A stretch of 64,000 nucleotides of DNA from Channa striata (taxonomy: Eukaryota > Chordata > Actinopteri > Anabantiformes > Channidae), in the NCBI GenBank assembly GCA_033026295.1, contig CM065173.1:15128517-15192516 (forward strand). The letters run 5' to 3'. Position 1 is the stretch's first letter. Every line of letters begins with the position of its first letter. Below the pieces are notes generated by a model, which saw only the letters and a program-made list of their open reading frames with translations, did not search any database and had not been told where the DNA came from. Both the position numbers and the translations under genes were made by a program. This document shows positions 37,161 through 49,210 of the stretch, in pieces.

Positions 37161-40100
37161 TCATAAAAGACAAAAAATGAAGTTTGAACTAAAAGGGCAA
37201 GAAAACAAACAAAAGATGAATCTGTAGACAGCAGCTGTAATGAGTTAATACAGCACAAACCATTTTTTAAATAAGAGATAACTACATAATTAACAAACAC
37301 ATATTAGTATAAGAATTCATAACATAAGTTATGAATGAAATTATAAACTGGCTCATTACTACCGTAATTAGATCATGTTATTTGATCTGTGTGCAGTAAT
37401 GATAATTACACTGATAATTCATCATGATTAGTTATGGGTGGCACTAATAATTTGGAGCCATCTGCCTTAAATAGAATTCTAGCAATAGTTGGAAAGTGCA
37501 ATCACATAAAATATAGAAAATTAATTTGCCCTATATTCCATGAAAGACAGTCACATTAGCCGGAGAAGCAAATGTAAAAGATGTGTAGATTTTTGAATCA
37601 CTCACTGTTTCACACTAATTAAAACACTGGGTTTCTGTTGACAATAGAGACATGACAGATGTTTACATTTGGACGTGGCACAGATATTTTCTAATCCTTT
37701 AAACGTTTTTCTCCCCATGACTAGAATGTTTCTGTCAACCTACATTTTAAGGCCATGCATCAAAATAAAATGCTTCCTGTGATGCTGCAGACACACACAC
37801 ACACAAACACAGACACAAATACTTGGCCACGTAGGGTTTAAATAGAGAGCCTTGTTATTAAAAATCTAACTGTGGCTGAACAGAAGCTTAGTGCAAACAT
37901 GCCGCCTAAAGCAGCTCTGTTCCACTGCAGTATTCAGCAGCAGTGCTATAGGAGCCGCCGCCACCGCCGCCGCTGCTGCTGCTGAAATTCAATATACTCT
38001 GGCTGCTACAGTAACTCGTGTCCTGCAAAGTCCATTATGAAACGGGCCTTTTCTGAAAGAGTACAAAGGCCACAGCTTTGAACGTCTGTGTGTATGTTTA
38101 CACGGTGCAATTGCTGCTGAGGACACTGAGCGTATTGGGGCACCCACTGGGCACCGAACCATCCCCCAGTCCACAGCCCCCCCCCCACCCTCTGTCTCCT
38201 GACGGTGTCTCTCCATCTGCTTCATCTCGCTGCTGTCGTCCAGCCTGCTTCCCTTTCCACGGTCTGCCCTGCTTTACTTCATCAGTCCCTTTAGGATTTA
38301 AGAGGGCTTTATTGGCTGAATTGTTTTCAGCAAAATTAAATGTCTCTTGAAATCCAGTACTTTGGCCTTCAATAAGCATTAAGGAACTCGTCGCTGAAAC
38401 GTAATAGCAGCTTGCCAACAGGCATTTTTAGACAGTAAGTAAACCAACATCACCATCATCGATATTAGCCATAATAATAGTCTCATACCAATTAGGGTTC
38501 GGCAGACAGGATACCTGGCTTCACTGTTATTTGATTTCTGCTTTAAATATACTACAACCCCTTCTTTAAACCGTTGTCTCGACTTATGAGCTGGAACATG
38601 AAATAGGACATAATGTTTTGGCTGGTCTCAATGAGAGAAAGAAAAACCTCTCATTTAAAAATAACCCATTTGATTCTCTGGCTAAATTTTTGTTTTTGCC
38701 GCAAGCTCCAAACCATTTTAAGTTTTTCCTGGTTCCCTTGTGCAGTTTCCTAGAGCATCTTAAAAGAGATTTGAAAAATGCCATTAATTATTAGCATCTC
38801 CCTTGTCAGCCGAGTTCAGTGTTAGAGATAGAGAATAAGCCCAGCATCTCTCGTGGGTCGGCAAAGACTGGTAAACATAAAAGTGCTGTCCTAATTCAAT
38901 AATAAAAGTAACTCGGCACGGCGGGGCATATTTCAGACTGTCACTCCCAGTAACTATGGCAAAAAAATTAACTCCAAAACGAGCATCAGGAGAAAAGTGG
39001 AAGTGTTAAAACATTATCAGAATTTTACATCAAGCTTTCATATGCAGGAGGGAAGCTGTTACAGTTCCAAACTGTGGGAGGCAGAACTGTTGTAATCCAC
39101 CCAGACCGATTTACTTTGATAAAAACACTTCAAACACCAGTTAGTGTTTGTAACGAGAAATTCATTGAACTATTTTGCTCCCCAGCAATAGTAAAAATCA
39201 AAAATATAAAAAAGGAACTAATACTTATAATGTTAAATGCCAGTGTCACACACAAAGACACACAGAATTAACGGAGCGGTTTTAGTGCGAGTTGTACGTG
39301 CTTCTGGAAATTAGCTTCTCGTCATCCGCCACAGGAGAAAACAGCTGCTGAATTTTAAGGTCCAATTTGCAATGCTTCTCTGCTGGTTATCTGGCAACTT
39401 CACACTGATGACTCCAGGAAATTACAGTTGTGGTGAAGAATTTGTCTGGCACATCTCGAGCATATACTTTAACAGAAATGTGTTGCTTCTACACACAGGC
39501 TTTTGTACCCATTAAACAAACAACATATAATTTTATATATCTGTGTTACTTTTGGACAAGGACAGGGCAGCTCACCCCCATGTTTCCAATAGTTGTGCCA
39601 AACCAATAGGGAAATAGTTGCCAAAATATGAAATTCTTTAAATCACCTACAACCCAAATGGAAAAGTGTATAATTTATTGACATCGAGTTCCAGTATTTC
39701 TGATCTATCTTTCTGTGGCCTCATTCATTTGTAGAAACACAAAATTTCCAAGTGCATTTTCAAGAAACATAACACAGTAGAGAATTACTCAGGGCTTTTG
39801 AGCACAGGTTGACTTCCTGAAAGTCAGAAGTCAGGTAATGAGCCTGTTTGCTGCTCACTGCTCGGCTTTTTCGGAAGAAACAGAAGCAGGACTGTTCAGT
39901 ATCAGATGAAAAAAATGAACTAATAAATGGCTCCCAGAGAGCAAGTGTAAGCAAACTGCATACCACATTATGTCCAATGGGACAAGACTGGGATTGTGTC
40001 TTTGATGACAAAGGCTCAGAAGTGAGAAATGTACCACCATCTGTCAGAGAGGGAGCACAAAGGGATCATACTGTCTCTGGACCACAGTTTACATGCAAAG

Positions 40101-42102
40101 CAGTAAGGATCGAATTTCAAGTCAGGGCAGGACCTAATAGTGTATGCCAGACTGCATTAGGAGGCATAGACAAGATCTCTTGGGAAAGAGAAGAGAAACT
40201 CAGGCTCAATCTGCCGTCCACTTCTCCATTAAATACTGTCACTCTTCTGTCCAGAAGAACCGATGGCTTTGTACAGTGTGTAGGGTATTGCGTGCAAACG
40301 TGACGATGCTCCTGACTTTCAGTTCGGTTTAGACTTTAGTTTTTGGGACTTTTCACATGGATGACTAAAACAAATTACTTCACATAATTCAGAGTTATTC
40401 ACAAATGGAATAGGAAACAAAGAGAAGGATTGATGAGGACTGTATTACAGTGGGATACAAGACATCAATAAAAAAACAGCACACTGAGGAATTCTATCTG
40501 TACTTGTTCTACACGTTAGGGAAAAAAGCTGCTGACGCTAGGCGCTAAGTGGCCTTTTGTCGGAACCACAAAGGTCATATGCATCGTTGAATAGGTCCAG
40601 CCAATCGTGTGAAAAAAAGTCAAATAAATCATTAGGCGTTTGATAAAATTATTGATTTACAATTGATTAATCATGTAAGACATTTATTAAGAAAAATGTT
40701 TTGGAGAGCTCAGACACAAAGTCAGGAATGGTTTATTAATATAAAGGTGAATGTTCCACCATGGCCTTCCCATTCTGCAGACCCAAATATCATTTAAAAC
40801 CTGATCGATTTGAAGAAGGCTGTCCAAGGCAGAAAATCAAAGCAATCTGGTGGACAGAACAATTATGTCATGAAGAATGGGCTAAAATTACACCTGAAAA
40901 GATGCAAATGCTCCTCAGAGGTTACGCACACAGGTAGGGGGAGGTTACAAAGACAAAGACAGGAAATGCAGACTAATATAGTAATGGAGAACATTTCATA
41001 GAGGCATGCAAGCTGCTCTAATTACACAGTATACTTTTCATTATGCACTCTTTGACCATCTTGTTACTGCTGATGATGAAGGAATATTTGTATAAGCTTA
41101 ACGTCCAATAAATATTATGTTGATGAAAAATAAATGTTGGTTTAATACTTTTTTTTTGCCATTTTAATGTAAGGTGATGCAAAGTTTTGTCCTTGTAGGA
41201 TTACCTAAATTATAATGTGTGTAAATATAAACTGACTGGATCATCCTGGGTTTTGAGGAACTGGGAGTGAGAACTTTTACTGAATAAAGCAATAAAGTAA
41301 ATTAAGTAAGTGAATGAATGACAGTACCTTTATGAAATACACAAATAAATTTCTTTTTTAATTCAGGCTGAAATATTTGGATAGAATCAACATCAAGTAC
41401 CCACATAATTATTTTGTAAACAGCCGATGCTGTATTTTACCAAATGTCCTTGTCAACAGAGTAAGACATATGTTTGACGCAGTCAGGAACATTCAGTCCA
41501 AACTGCTTTGAGCAATGTTGGAGGGTGAGGGGGGGGGGACTTCATCATTTGGCCAGCAGGGGATGAGATGAACTAAAATGTATGAAATCTTTTAGGATAT
41601 CAAAGAATATCACAAAATAAATAGCCTTCTGCTCAACAGTGAATGTGTAAAGAGTGATATTATGCAGTCACACAGGCAGCAGAGCTGTGATAAAAAATAT
41701 TAACATAAAGGCTCAATGTCATTATCTGAAGCCATTCAAACACAATCATCACCAGCTTACAGTAGGTTCATATCTCAGCACGTATAAAAGAGAGACAACA
41801 CCCAGGCCTTTTGAGAGCACTGTATGGCATTTTTCTGATAACCAAACATGCAAACACACGGCTGGAGGGAAAGCTTTTTTAAAATCTTAGATCATATCCT
41901 CAACGCAGCTGCAGAATGCTGGGGGTGGTGGCGGTGATGGATAGAGGAGAACGGGCTACCGGCATTTTCCCAGGCTGCATGGGTTATGTGAGTTTACTTT
42001 TGTTGGGGTTTTCTAGGGACAGGTTTCCTATTTCATCACTCGAGGAATTAACCACGGGATCTTAAAGGAGCCATGATGCAAAATGGAGAGTCTTAACTTT
42101 CT
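37161..42102. other. non-coding stretch with enhancer-like block and triplet repeat
   Basis: Contains a 9-bp stem with a 4-base loop (37,315-37,336). An AT-rich block at about 37,360-37,470 has TAATTA, TGATAATT and ATGATTAGTT words. A CCG/CTG triplet block lies at 37,953-37,984. The 151-codon plus frame at 39,848-40,303 has no recognised domain or codon bias. Confidence 0.5.
37953..37984. repeat. composite (CCG)n(CTG)n triplet repeat
   Basis: Interrupted CCG units followed by CTG units on plus. One plus frame across it is a poly-Ala ORF of over 50 codons without ATG; one minus frame is Ser/Gly-rich. It lies far from either CpG island. Confidence 0.9.
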
Positions 42103-42122
42103 AAAAAAAAAAAAAAAAAAAA
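42103..42122. repeat. poly-A run (20)
   Basis: Homopolymer in non-coding DNA. Confidence 0.95.
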
Positions 42123-44823
42123 CTGTGGTGGTGATGGTGGAGGAAGAGGAGGGTTAGAATGCTGGAACTAATGCAGATTCTCACAACAGCAGGGCTCATT
42201 CAGGGTCACTTACAGCCTCCGTCTGTGACCACAGCTTATTAGTCTTAGGGGACGGACAGTGACTCACTCATCCAGGGCTTGTCTTTATACACTGCTGCCA
42301 TCTTTAATGTACTGTATACCATTGAATCAGAGATTGAGCTTTGATCAAGAGGTCAGCTCCTTGATTCCGGGGTCAGAGGATTCCCAAAACAGAAGTGATA
42401 ATCAAGTGCAGTTCTTAAATTCTGCTGAGAATAATGCTTTAAATGACTTTGTCATATTTGAGAAATTAGCATCAAAGCATTCAGCATAGTCATTGTTTAT
42501 CATCACTGTGAAGACTAAGTCTCTATATTTTAAATAAAAGTTCTATTTTTGTAAGGAAGCTGAGCCAAGCCTCGGCCCACCCTCCCTATACAGTGTTCAT
42601 ATGAGGTAATATTTCACTAATACCCAAGTATTAGCCACAAAAAAATGCCTTAGAAGTTATTTATGCAGGAAACTCTAAACATGTAAGAATGCCGCATATT
42701 ATTTGTGATGTTGAGTACCCAAGTTCAATAACCAATTACCATTTTATCTCAAAACGAGGAGGGAAATTACAAAGTGGTGAACATAGAATGTGAAATTAGA
42801 GTCCCCCAAATACATTTATGCAACTATAATTATGCCAGCATAATCATATGATTACATGGACTGTCGACCATGGAGGAACCAGATTACAGTCACAGGGAAC
42901 ATACCAGCCCAGTTTAGCACCTTACTTATGGCTCACTATTGTGTGAAATCATACACATGTTGTTATTCATTCATGCAAATTTGAAAAACATCGATTAGAT
43001 ACAGAGGAATGTCAGTTCAATAGCTGAATTGTCTGAGTATGACGTTAAGCAATTAGCAGGGTCACAGAAAAAGCTTATATGACCTTATAATTTAGCACCG
43101 TATGCCTGTGACAAATTGTTTCCTCTCTCTATAAACCTAGTAATTAACATTCCTATCAACACAGAAGAAGTAACAGATTATCTGGCTTGGAGCTGGAAGC
43201 AGCGCGTGGAGAACGGATGAGGTCTGCTAGGGAGATGATTATAAACTACAAAGGAAAGATTTACATCATGTCGCTTGCTTCTGAATAAAAAAAGAACTAC
43301 ACAATGGCAGCGAAAGCCGAGTGGAGCAAGAGAAAGGCAGAGAGGAGCAGAAGAGGAAGTGAGTGTGCATGTATGTGAAAATCCTTACATGGTGGTTTGG
43401 CAGCAGAGGTCAGCGAGTCGCTGGGAGGTTAAGAGTAATTTATCACAGTCAGTCAAGTAAGATGTCACTGTTGTAACTGACTCCTCCTCTGCTTTGATTA
43501 TACGTAGAACAATTGGTGACAGAGGACAAGCAAAGGTTGCTGTCAACTTTAATTGAGCTCCTACCCAAACTAAGAGTGACACAGAAAGTTTGTGAACCCT
43601 CTAGTAGTTTCCTGTTTCTGCATTAAGATTAAAATTAAAATAAAACACTGAGCTTCATGCAGGCCCTAAACCTAGATAAAGGAAAAGACCAACAAACACA
43701 GTCATTTATCCATCGTCTCAATTTTAAATAGTTGAGTGTATGGAAAACGCAAGTAAAGTTCTGGCTTCAGTAACTGGGATGCCCCACATTTGCAGCATTT
43801 TTAAACCAAATGTTAATGGCATGTTTAACTGGGAGCCCCTTTTCTAGATTTATTACTAGAAATTTTTTAGGCAATTATTTACACTGTACATAGGTGATGG
43901 TTTTACAAACATCCACTGAATTTTGCACTGAAGACAGGATTGAGCAAAAGGAAGATGTAAAAATTGGATTGGTCTTAATCCAATAGGTTGTAGAAAAATG
44001 ACTTGAGCAAAATGATGCCATAACTGTGTGGAACATTTCAATCTAAAATTAAGACAAGATATTTGTCCACCCTGGTGAGCTGCATTATTGAGGAGCAATG
44101 ATCAGGTACAGAAATAAAAATGTAAAGACATTTCATTTCTTGGAATGCATCTGAGTATTTACCGTAAAAATGGCATGTTGAGGATGTGGTTTTCTAAATT
44201 ATGGGGAAAAAGTATCTGAGTAGATTAGTATTATTTCAAGCAGTTCCCCATTGAACAGTACAACATAATTTGACGTCTCTGCTCCCTGTGTTGATCAATC
44301 AGTCATGCACAGTTTCTTCCTCCCTGTTCCTAATGCAGGACATGCTGCTTCACGCAGTTTGCTCTAATAAAATTAGCCCCAGGAAAGTTGGGCGATAACA
44401 TCAAGGGGCTTGACTTTATGTCATTCAGAGACGCCCAAATGTGTTCGGAGTTTTCTAAATCCATCTTCACAAACACCCTAAACTCTCCTCTGTCCATAAT
44501 CAGGCTGTTCGGATGATAAAAACATGGAATTTGCGGCATTCATAATTTGCATGGCTGGAGGTGTGAACTCCATGTTTACCCCGATCAAAGGGAACACGAT
44601 CTATAGAAAAATACATATTCTCTTATGATCTTATAATGAAAATGTAAACTCAGTGAAACAGCTCACAAACAGGAGAATGTGAAGTAGAACAGTGCGTGTA
44701 TGTAAGTTTCCTAACATTTTTTAAGCAGCGAGCTTAGCTTTAGCACAGATAACACACTGCATTCCTTGAGCTGCATATAGGAAAGAAAGTTGTGTTTAAA
44801 CTTCATCAGGTAGTTGGTCAAAG
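42123..44823. other. non-coding stretch
   Basis: AT-rich; nothing recognised. Confidence 0.55.
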
Positions 44824-44957
44824 AGCTTTCGGCTTGTCCCTTCAGGGGTCGCCACAGCCGAACGTGTTATGCACACACGCCGAATGCCCTTCCACAAATG
44901 CAACTCTGTCATTTCATCGGTGCTCGGCCCAGCACCAAGATGGCCCTTGGTGCCTTT
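44824..44957. repeat. fragment of a common dispersed teleost repeat
   Basis: The words CTTTCGGCTTGTCCCTTCAG, GGGTCGCCACAGC, GCCGAATGCCCTTCC and GGTGCTCGGCCCAGCACCAAG occur in the order known from an abundant fish interspersed repeat. The copy is short, without open frame or preserved ends. I do not assign a superfamily. Confidence 0.6.
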
Positions 44958-45066
44958 GCATATTTTTGTACTAGGCTTGGTCATTGATTCTTTTAAATAT
45001 TGAAATATAAAAGCTACAAGATGCAAGGAGAGAAGGACAGGATGTCTCAATGTATGTGTGTTATTA

Positions 45067-45101
<35 letters not shown>

Positions 45102-48100
45102 CAGGGTAAATCCTTGCATATGCGCATAAAGGTCACGGAGGGGTCAGCAGTCTCCCGAAGGAGGACTTTGTTTGAAAAGAGTCTCCCATGACCTGACTTG
45201 ATCTCATCCCTTCATTCTTCGGTTGGAGGGTGCACGTGGGTATGCGTGTACTCTGTGTTAGGGGTTTGCAGATCTAACGGCTGTCCTCCCAAGGACAGGA
45301 CTGCCACCCCAGCAATGGCTCATAGCGTTAATCTGACTGACAACTCTCAGCCAAGAACCAGCCCACCAGCAAGGTCCAGATACCTGACTACAGAACAATC
45401 TTATCTGCCAGGAGATGACAGAGGAAAAGTCACTATCCCTACATTGCATCTGAGCAACTGCTGAGCTGCCTGTCTCACCCTCTGTATCTGTCTGTTTGAG
45501 GTTTGTCAGCACTGTGAGACCTACAGTCAACTTCTTCAGACTCAGCTTGGTGTGTCAGTTCCATGTCAGAGTAACAACCTGAAGGCAGTGAGATAACACT
45601 GTCCCAGCCTTAGCCCCTCATGCTGCCTTTTTGTGGACACCCATTTAAAATATGATATTTCCCAATTACCTCTGTGCCTCTTGGTCTAAAGAAAGAGCAA
45701 AGCAAATCCCATGTATTAAGGGGAAGCAAGTTTATGTTTTCTCGACGCTTGATCCAACTGAACACTGATTCACTGTTGTTTGTCTTGACACTGTGTACGG
45801 TAGAACTACAAGAAAGTCCTGCCACGTCAGTCTAAACACCCCCACAAGCCATCTGCCTTGTTTCTTCCTCCTTCAGGGGAGCCTATTTACTAAGATGCCC
45901 ACTCATCAATCAGTGGGGTTGTTCCACAGTGCCATCCAACTCAGCTTGAATTAGAGGACCCTCATAATTGAATATTAAACCCCTGATGAGTGGCAAGGCA
46001 AACTACTGCGATGCTGAATGGAGGCTGGAATATGTTGCTGCCATTGTGCTGGCAGAGAGATCCGCGTGATGCTGCTCAGTGCAGCGTCACTTGCACCCTG
46101 CCTACCCTGGGGTTTTTCTGTCACACTGTCATAATTTCAATCTTTTTGGTAGGAAAAATATCTTCAAACACGCAGGGGTCCACAGACACAAGCAGGCATT
46201 AATGCACTTGGCATACACTTAAACAAACAGAGCATGCTTTGAATAAATGGTGGCACTACAGGGAGGATGCAGAAAATGGCTTTTGTTCACTGAAGATGAG
46301 ATTATGGTTTTAAATGTTTGGTGTTTGTTTTTTGTGTCTTTTGGTACATGTTTAATCCAGCATGATGAAATAAAATATAAGGTGAGGAATCTCTGCACAT
46401 GAACACATAACAGTAATGTTGATGGAGTAAGCCGTAACTCTGCAACACAAATGTGGCTGAATTTCTCACTGGACCTAAAGGGACAAGATAAGGAGATACA
46501 TACATATACAAGAGTTGTGATAAAATGGCAAAAAACAACATGTTTCTGAGAGCAATTTCTGACATTTGTGCAGTAGAAGAGATGATTGATTTAGCAGAAT
46601 TCCTATACCTCCTGTCAAACAGACAGTACCTTTGACTGCTGATGTACCACAGTTGCTCTGCCAGTGTAACTGCCACTGTAAATTCATGCTAAAAATATAT
46701 AAACACAACCAATCGAATCATCACATCTTAGCTGCACAATATTTTTTCACAGGAAGCTGGAAGTCCGTCAACTGAAAAAACATGCCAGTCCCCCTCGTTT
46801 TTCAAAGGCTCCCTCTGAAAGCATGGCCAAGAAGCTCTTAGAGAAATGCCTCATTCAGCCTCAAACTGGCATTGGCTCTTGACAGACAGCTTGAATAAAA
46901 ACATCCTCTGGATGTGTGTCCTCTCTGGTTAACTGATCTGTGAGGATAAAGTGATTAAAATGTGTGAAGAAACTCCCTAAGCAAACAAAGAACGTGACCA
47001 AAAGTTTTTTTTAAAGATCAACTGTGACAGGCATAAATATAACTGGGATTAAGATGGTGCCTGTTTTCATCAGATAGTAAATCATCTCTGCAACATTCTG
47101 TTCAAAATATCCCATCGTTGTTTAATAGAGTAAATTTGAAAGGAAAGAAATGGATACTCTAGTACTGTGTCCAAGCTAACACATTCTAATCAAAAGACCA
47201 CTAATGAGGCTGATGTTAAAAGTATGTGATGCACTAAAGTATGTGGCTCATTTCCATGTCTAACATTTTAGTGAGAATAACAACTATGGCGCGCCAGTAA
47301 TGGAAGTTCTTGCTTCAAAGTGAACTTCTACATTCCTTCATTAAAACATTCAGTTTCACAATCTGCTAACACAGACGTAAAATTTGCACGAAGCCGCTTG
47401 GAGTCAACCAGGACTAACGGCTTTTATACGGTATAGTAGGTGTTTACATCTATTTCTGGAAATTGTTGCAGCTGCATCATCAACCCAAAATGCCAAGCCT
47501 CTGTCACAGCCATAATCATCCCAGCGAGGAGAAGCTGACGCCTTTTCTTTCCCTTAGAAAAAGGCACAGCTCTTGTCATCATTATAATGGCTTAATAATT
47601 ATCATCTAAGGGTGGAAGTGGGAAGAGAGAGAGAGAGAGAGAGACGGCGAGTGCAGGCAGCACCCTGTAGATGCATGATGAATGAGGGTGTCAGTTGTAT
47701 TCACTCAGTTAGCAGCGCTGTGTCTCGGAGAGGACCGGGCCCCATGTGCTGAGACCCGTCTCATTAACCACAGTGATCGTGCATTATCAGGAGAGGGAGT
47801 GACAGTAGGAAAATAAATCATCATTCATTGCTTCTTCACTATGGTCATCCAGTATATTTTGCCCTGATGCATAAAACATTGAACCACTGGTGCCCGACAT
47901 GCCTGACACCACAGACCTCAAGAATTAGACTGAGGCTGGATTTCAGTACTGTAGTTAATTAAATTAAATGTAAAAAAAACATTTGTGACAACTGTATCAA
48001 AACTCACAGAGGAATGAAAGTGCACCCCCCCACACACACACACACTCTATTATGATGATGTACTGAATTATTGATGTAGACCTGACATTTAACACCCTGT

Positions 48101-48469
48101 TTTTCTGAAGCCAAAGTCAGAATGCATCTGCTGTCACCTGCAGCACTGTCCACAATAACCATACTGATAACTGCCATAGCTACAAAATGATGTAACACCC
48201 CTACAGGGAAAGTTTCAGATTCCTGCTGTATTTGTTTGTGAGCCACAATGTTCTTGTGTCACATATATTAACACAATAGCGTTTTCTGCACGTACTATTC
48301 CCTGAACTCCCAGACTTGACGACACAAACGATGTTTACCAAAACACACAATATTTTCTCATCATTCCTGCTGGTGTGAGGGGCGTGGCTCAGGTCAGTCC
48401 ATAGTTTGCCATAGTAATACACATTATATGATCATAGTTTCCCCCAGTCCAACTAATTCAGCAATGGGA
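44958..48469. other. non-coding stretch, enhancer-like blocks
   Basis: Holds a TG repeat (45,070-45,100), a short GA repeat (47,633-47,644) and AT-rich blocks at about 47,470-47,960. After the TG repeat, TTTCAG begins a 28-codon frame (45,107-45,191) without other support. No gene recognised. Confidence 0.5.
45070..45100. repeat. (TG)n microsatellite
   Basis: About 15 perfect TG units. Confidence 0.95.
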
Positions 48470-48819
48470 AAAGCTCGAAGCAGTCCGCCCTCAGGCTGCG
48501 GAGCGCTACGGTCCGTCCGATGGTTCCCTGCCCGGATCAAGATCAGATAAACGCGCGTCAAGTCACTGATGTCACGCTGACGCAGCCCAGTGGAAACCCG
48601 CGGGCACCGTTTCACCCACACTCACTGTTTTCAGTCCAGCTCGTTTCTGCACACGCACATTTCAAAAAGCTTGTGATAAACTCCGAGCGGCTCGTTTGGT
48701 TCGGTACTGACGCCCGCGTAGAACCGGCGGTGCGTTAATGCGTGTGACCAGCCCGAACGCTGCTCTCGGTTCCACCTTCACCTACCTCAGCGGTCGGTGA
48801 CGCTCCGGACGTCGATGTG

Positions 48820-48848
48820 CAGCAGCAGCAGCGGCGGCGGCGGCGGCA
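48820..48848. repeat. composite (CAG)n(CGG)n triplet repeat
   Basis: Four CAG units then about five CGG units on plus; CCG then CTG on minus. It lies in the presumed 5' UTR of the leftward transcript. Confidence 0.93.
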
Positions 48849-48906
48849 GAGACCACAGCTGGGGAGCGCAGAAGTTTTCACTCGTAGCCTAAGTCACTGG
48901 GAGATC

Positions 48907-48945
48907 TCACACACTCACACACTCACACACATACACACACTCACG
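48907..48945. repeat. ACACTC-rich short tandem repeat
   Basis: Imperfect CACACT/CACACA units within the CpG island. Confidence 0.85.
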
Positions 48946-48980
48946 CTGACGGATCTGTGTGTGACACGCCACCGTGGAGA

Positions 48981-48990
48981 TCACGTGACA
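48981..48990. promoter_or_regulatory. CLEAR-like E-box TCACGTGAC
   Basis: The word TCACGTGAC matches 9 of 10 positions of the CLEAR consensus GTCACGTGAC, bound by MiT/TFE factors and also by USF. Palindromic core CACGTG, at the 5' edge of the presumed leftward first exon. Confidence 0.5.
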
Positions 48991-49086
48991 ACGCCCCGAA
49001 ACAAAACCGATCTGCCGCCGGATCATTAGCGCCCGTTGAAGTCGGCTCCCTCCGACACAGTCCACACACTCAACTCCTCTCAGGGA

Positions 49087-49094
49087 CACGTGAC
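49087..49094. promoter_or_regulatory. second CACGTGAC E-box
   Basis: CACGTGAC about 105 bases from the first site and next to a GC box; with one leading mismatch it also scores 9 of 10 against the CLEAR consensus. Confidence 0.45.
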
Positions 49095-49210
49095 CGATCC
49101 CCGGGGGGGGGCGGGGATAGCTCACATTCCCTCCATGGCAGCAGTTGGGATCAGTTACAAACAAACCCCGAGCTGTGCGCACCTCCACCGAACGCACCTC
49201 AGGGTGTCGC

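Larger units (their letters stand above)
48786..48960 (-). other. candidate non-coding first exon, minus strand
   Basis: On minus, a GC-rich segment containing (CCG)n(CTG)n and TGCACATCGACGTCCGGAGC ends at GCTGAG|GTAGGTGAAG. A second possible donor (GTAG|GTGAAG) lies four bases on. No ATG-led frame of note precedes the donor, so it would be 5' UTR, with the coding start in a later exon to the left. The 5' boundary given is approximate: it is placed just below the E-box at 48,981. Confidence 0.4.
48470..49210 (-). promoter_or_regulatory. CpG-rich promoter island, probably firing leftward
   Basis: CpG is clearly enriched over about 740 bases. The island holds a minus-strand splice donor at 48,786/48,785, a CCG/CTG repeat, a GC box (GGGGGCGGGG, 49,107-49,116) and two CACGTGAC E-boxes (48,983-48,990 and 49,087-49,094). 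There is no TATA box. This is the composition of a TATA-less housekeeping or developmental promoter. Direction is inferred from the donor strand and the upstream position of the GC box and E-boxes. A rightward transcript is not excluded. Confidence 0.62.

Noticed and set aside
45107..45191. 28-codon frame after TTTCAG following the TG repeat
   Set aside because: The TG tract is a poor polypyrimidine tract, there is no donor, and the frame is short.
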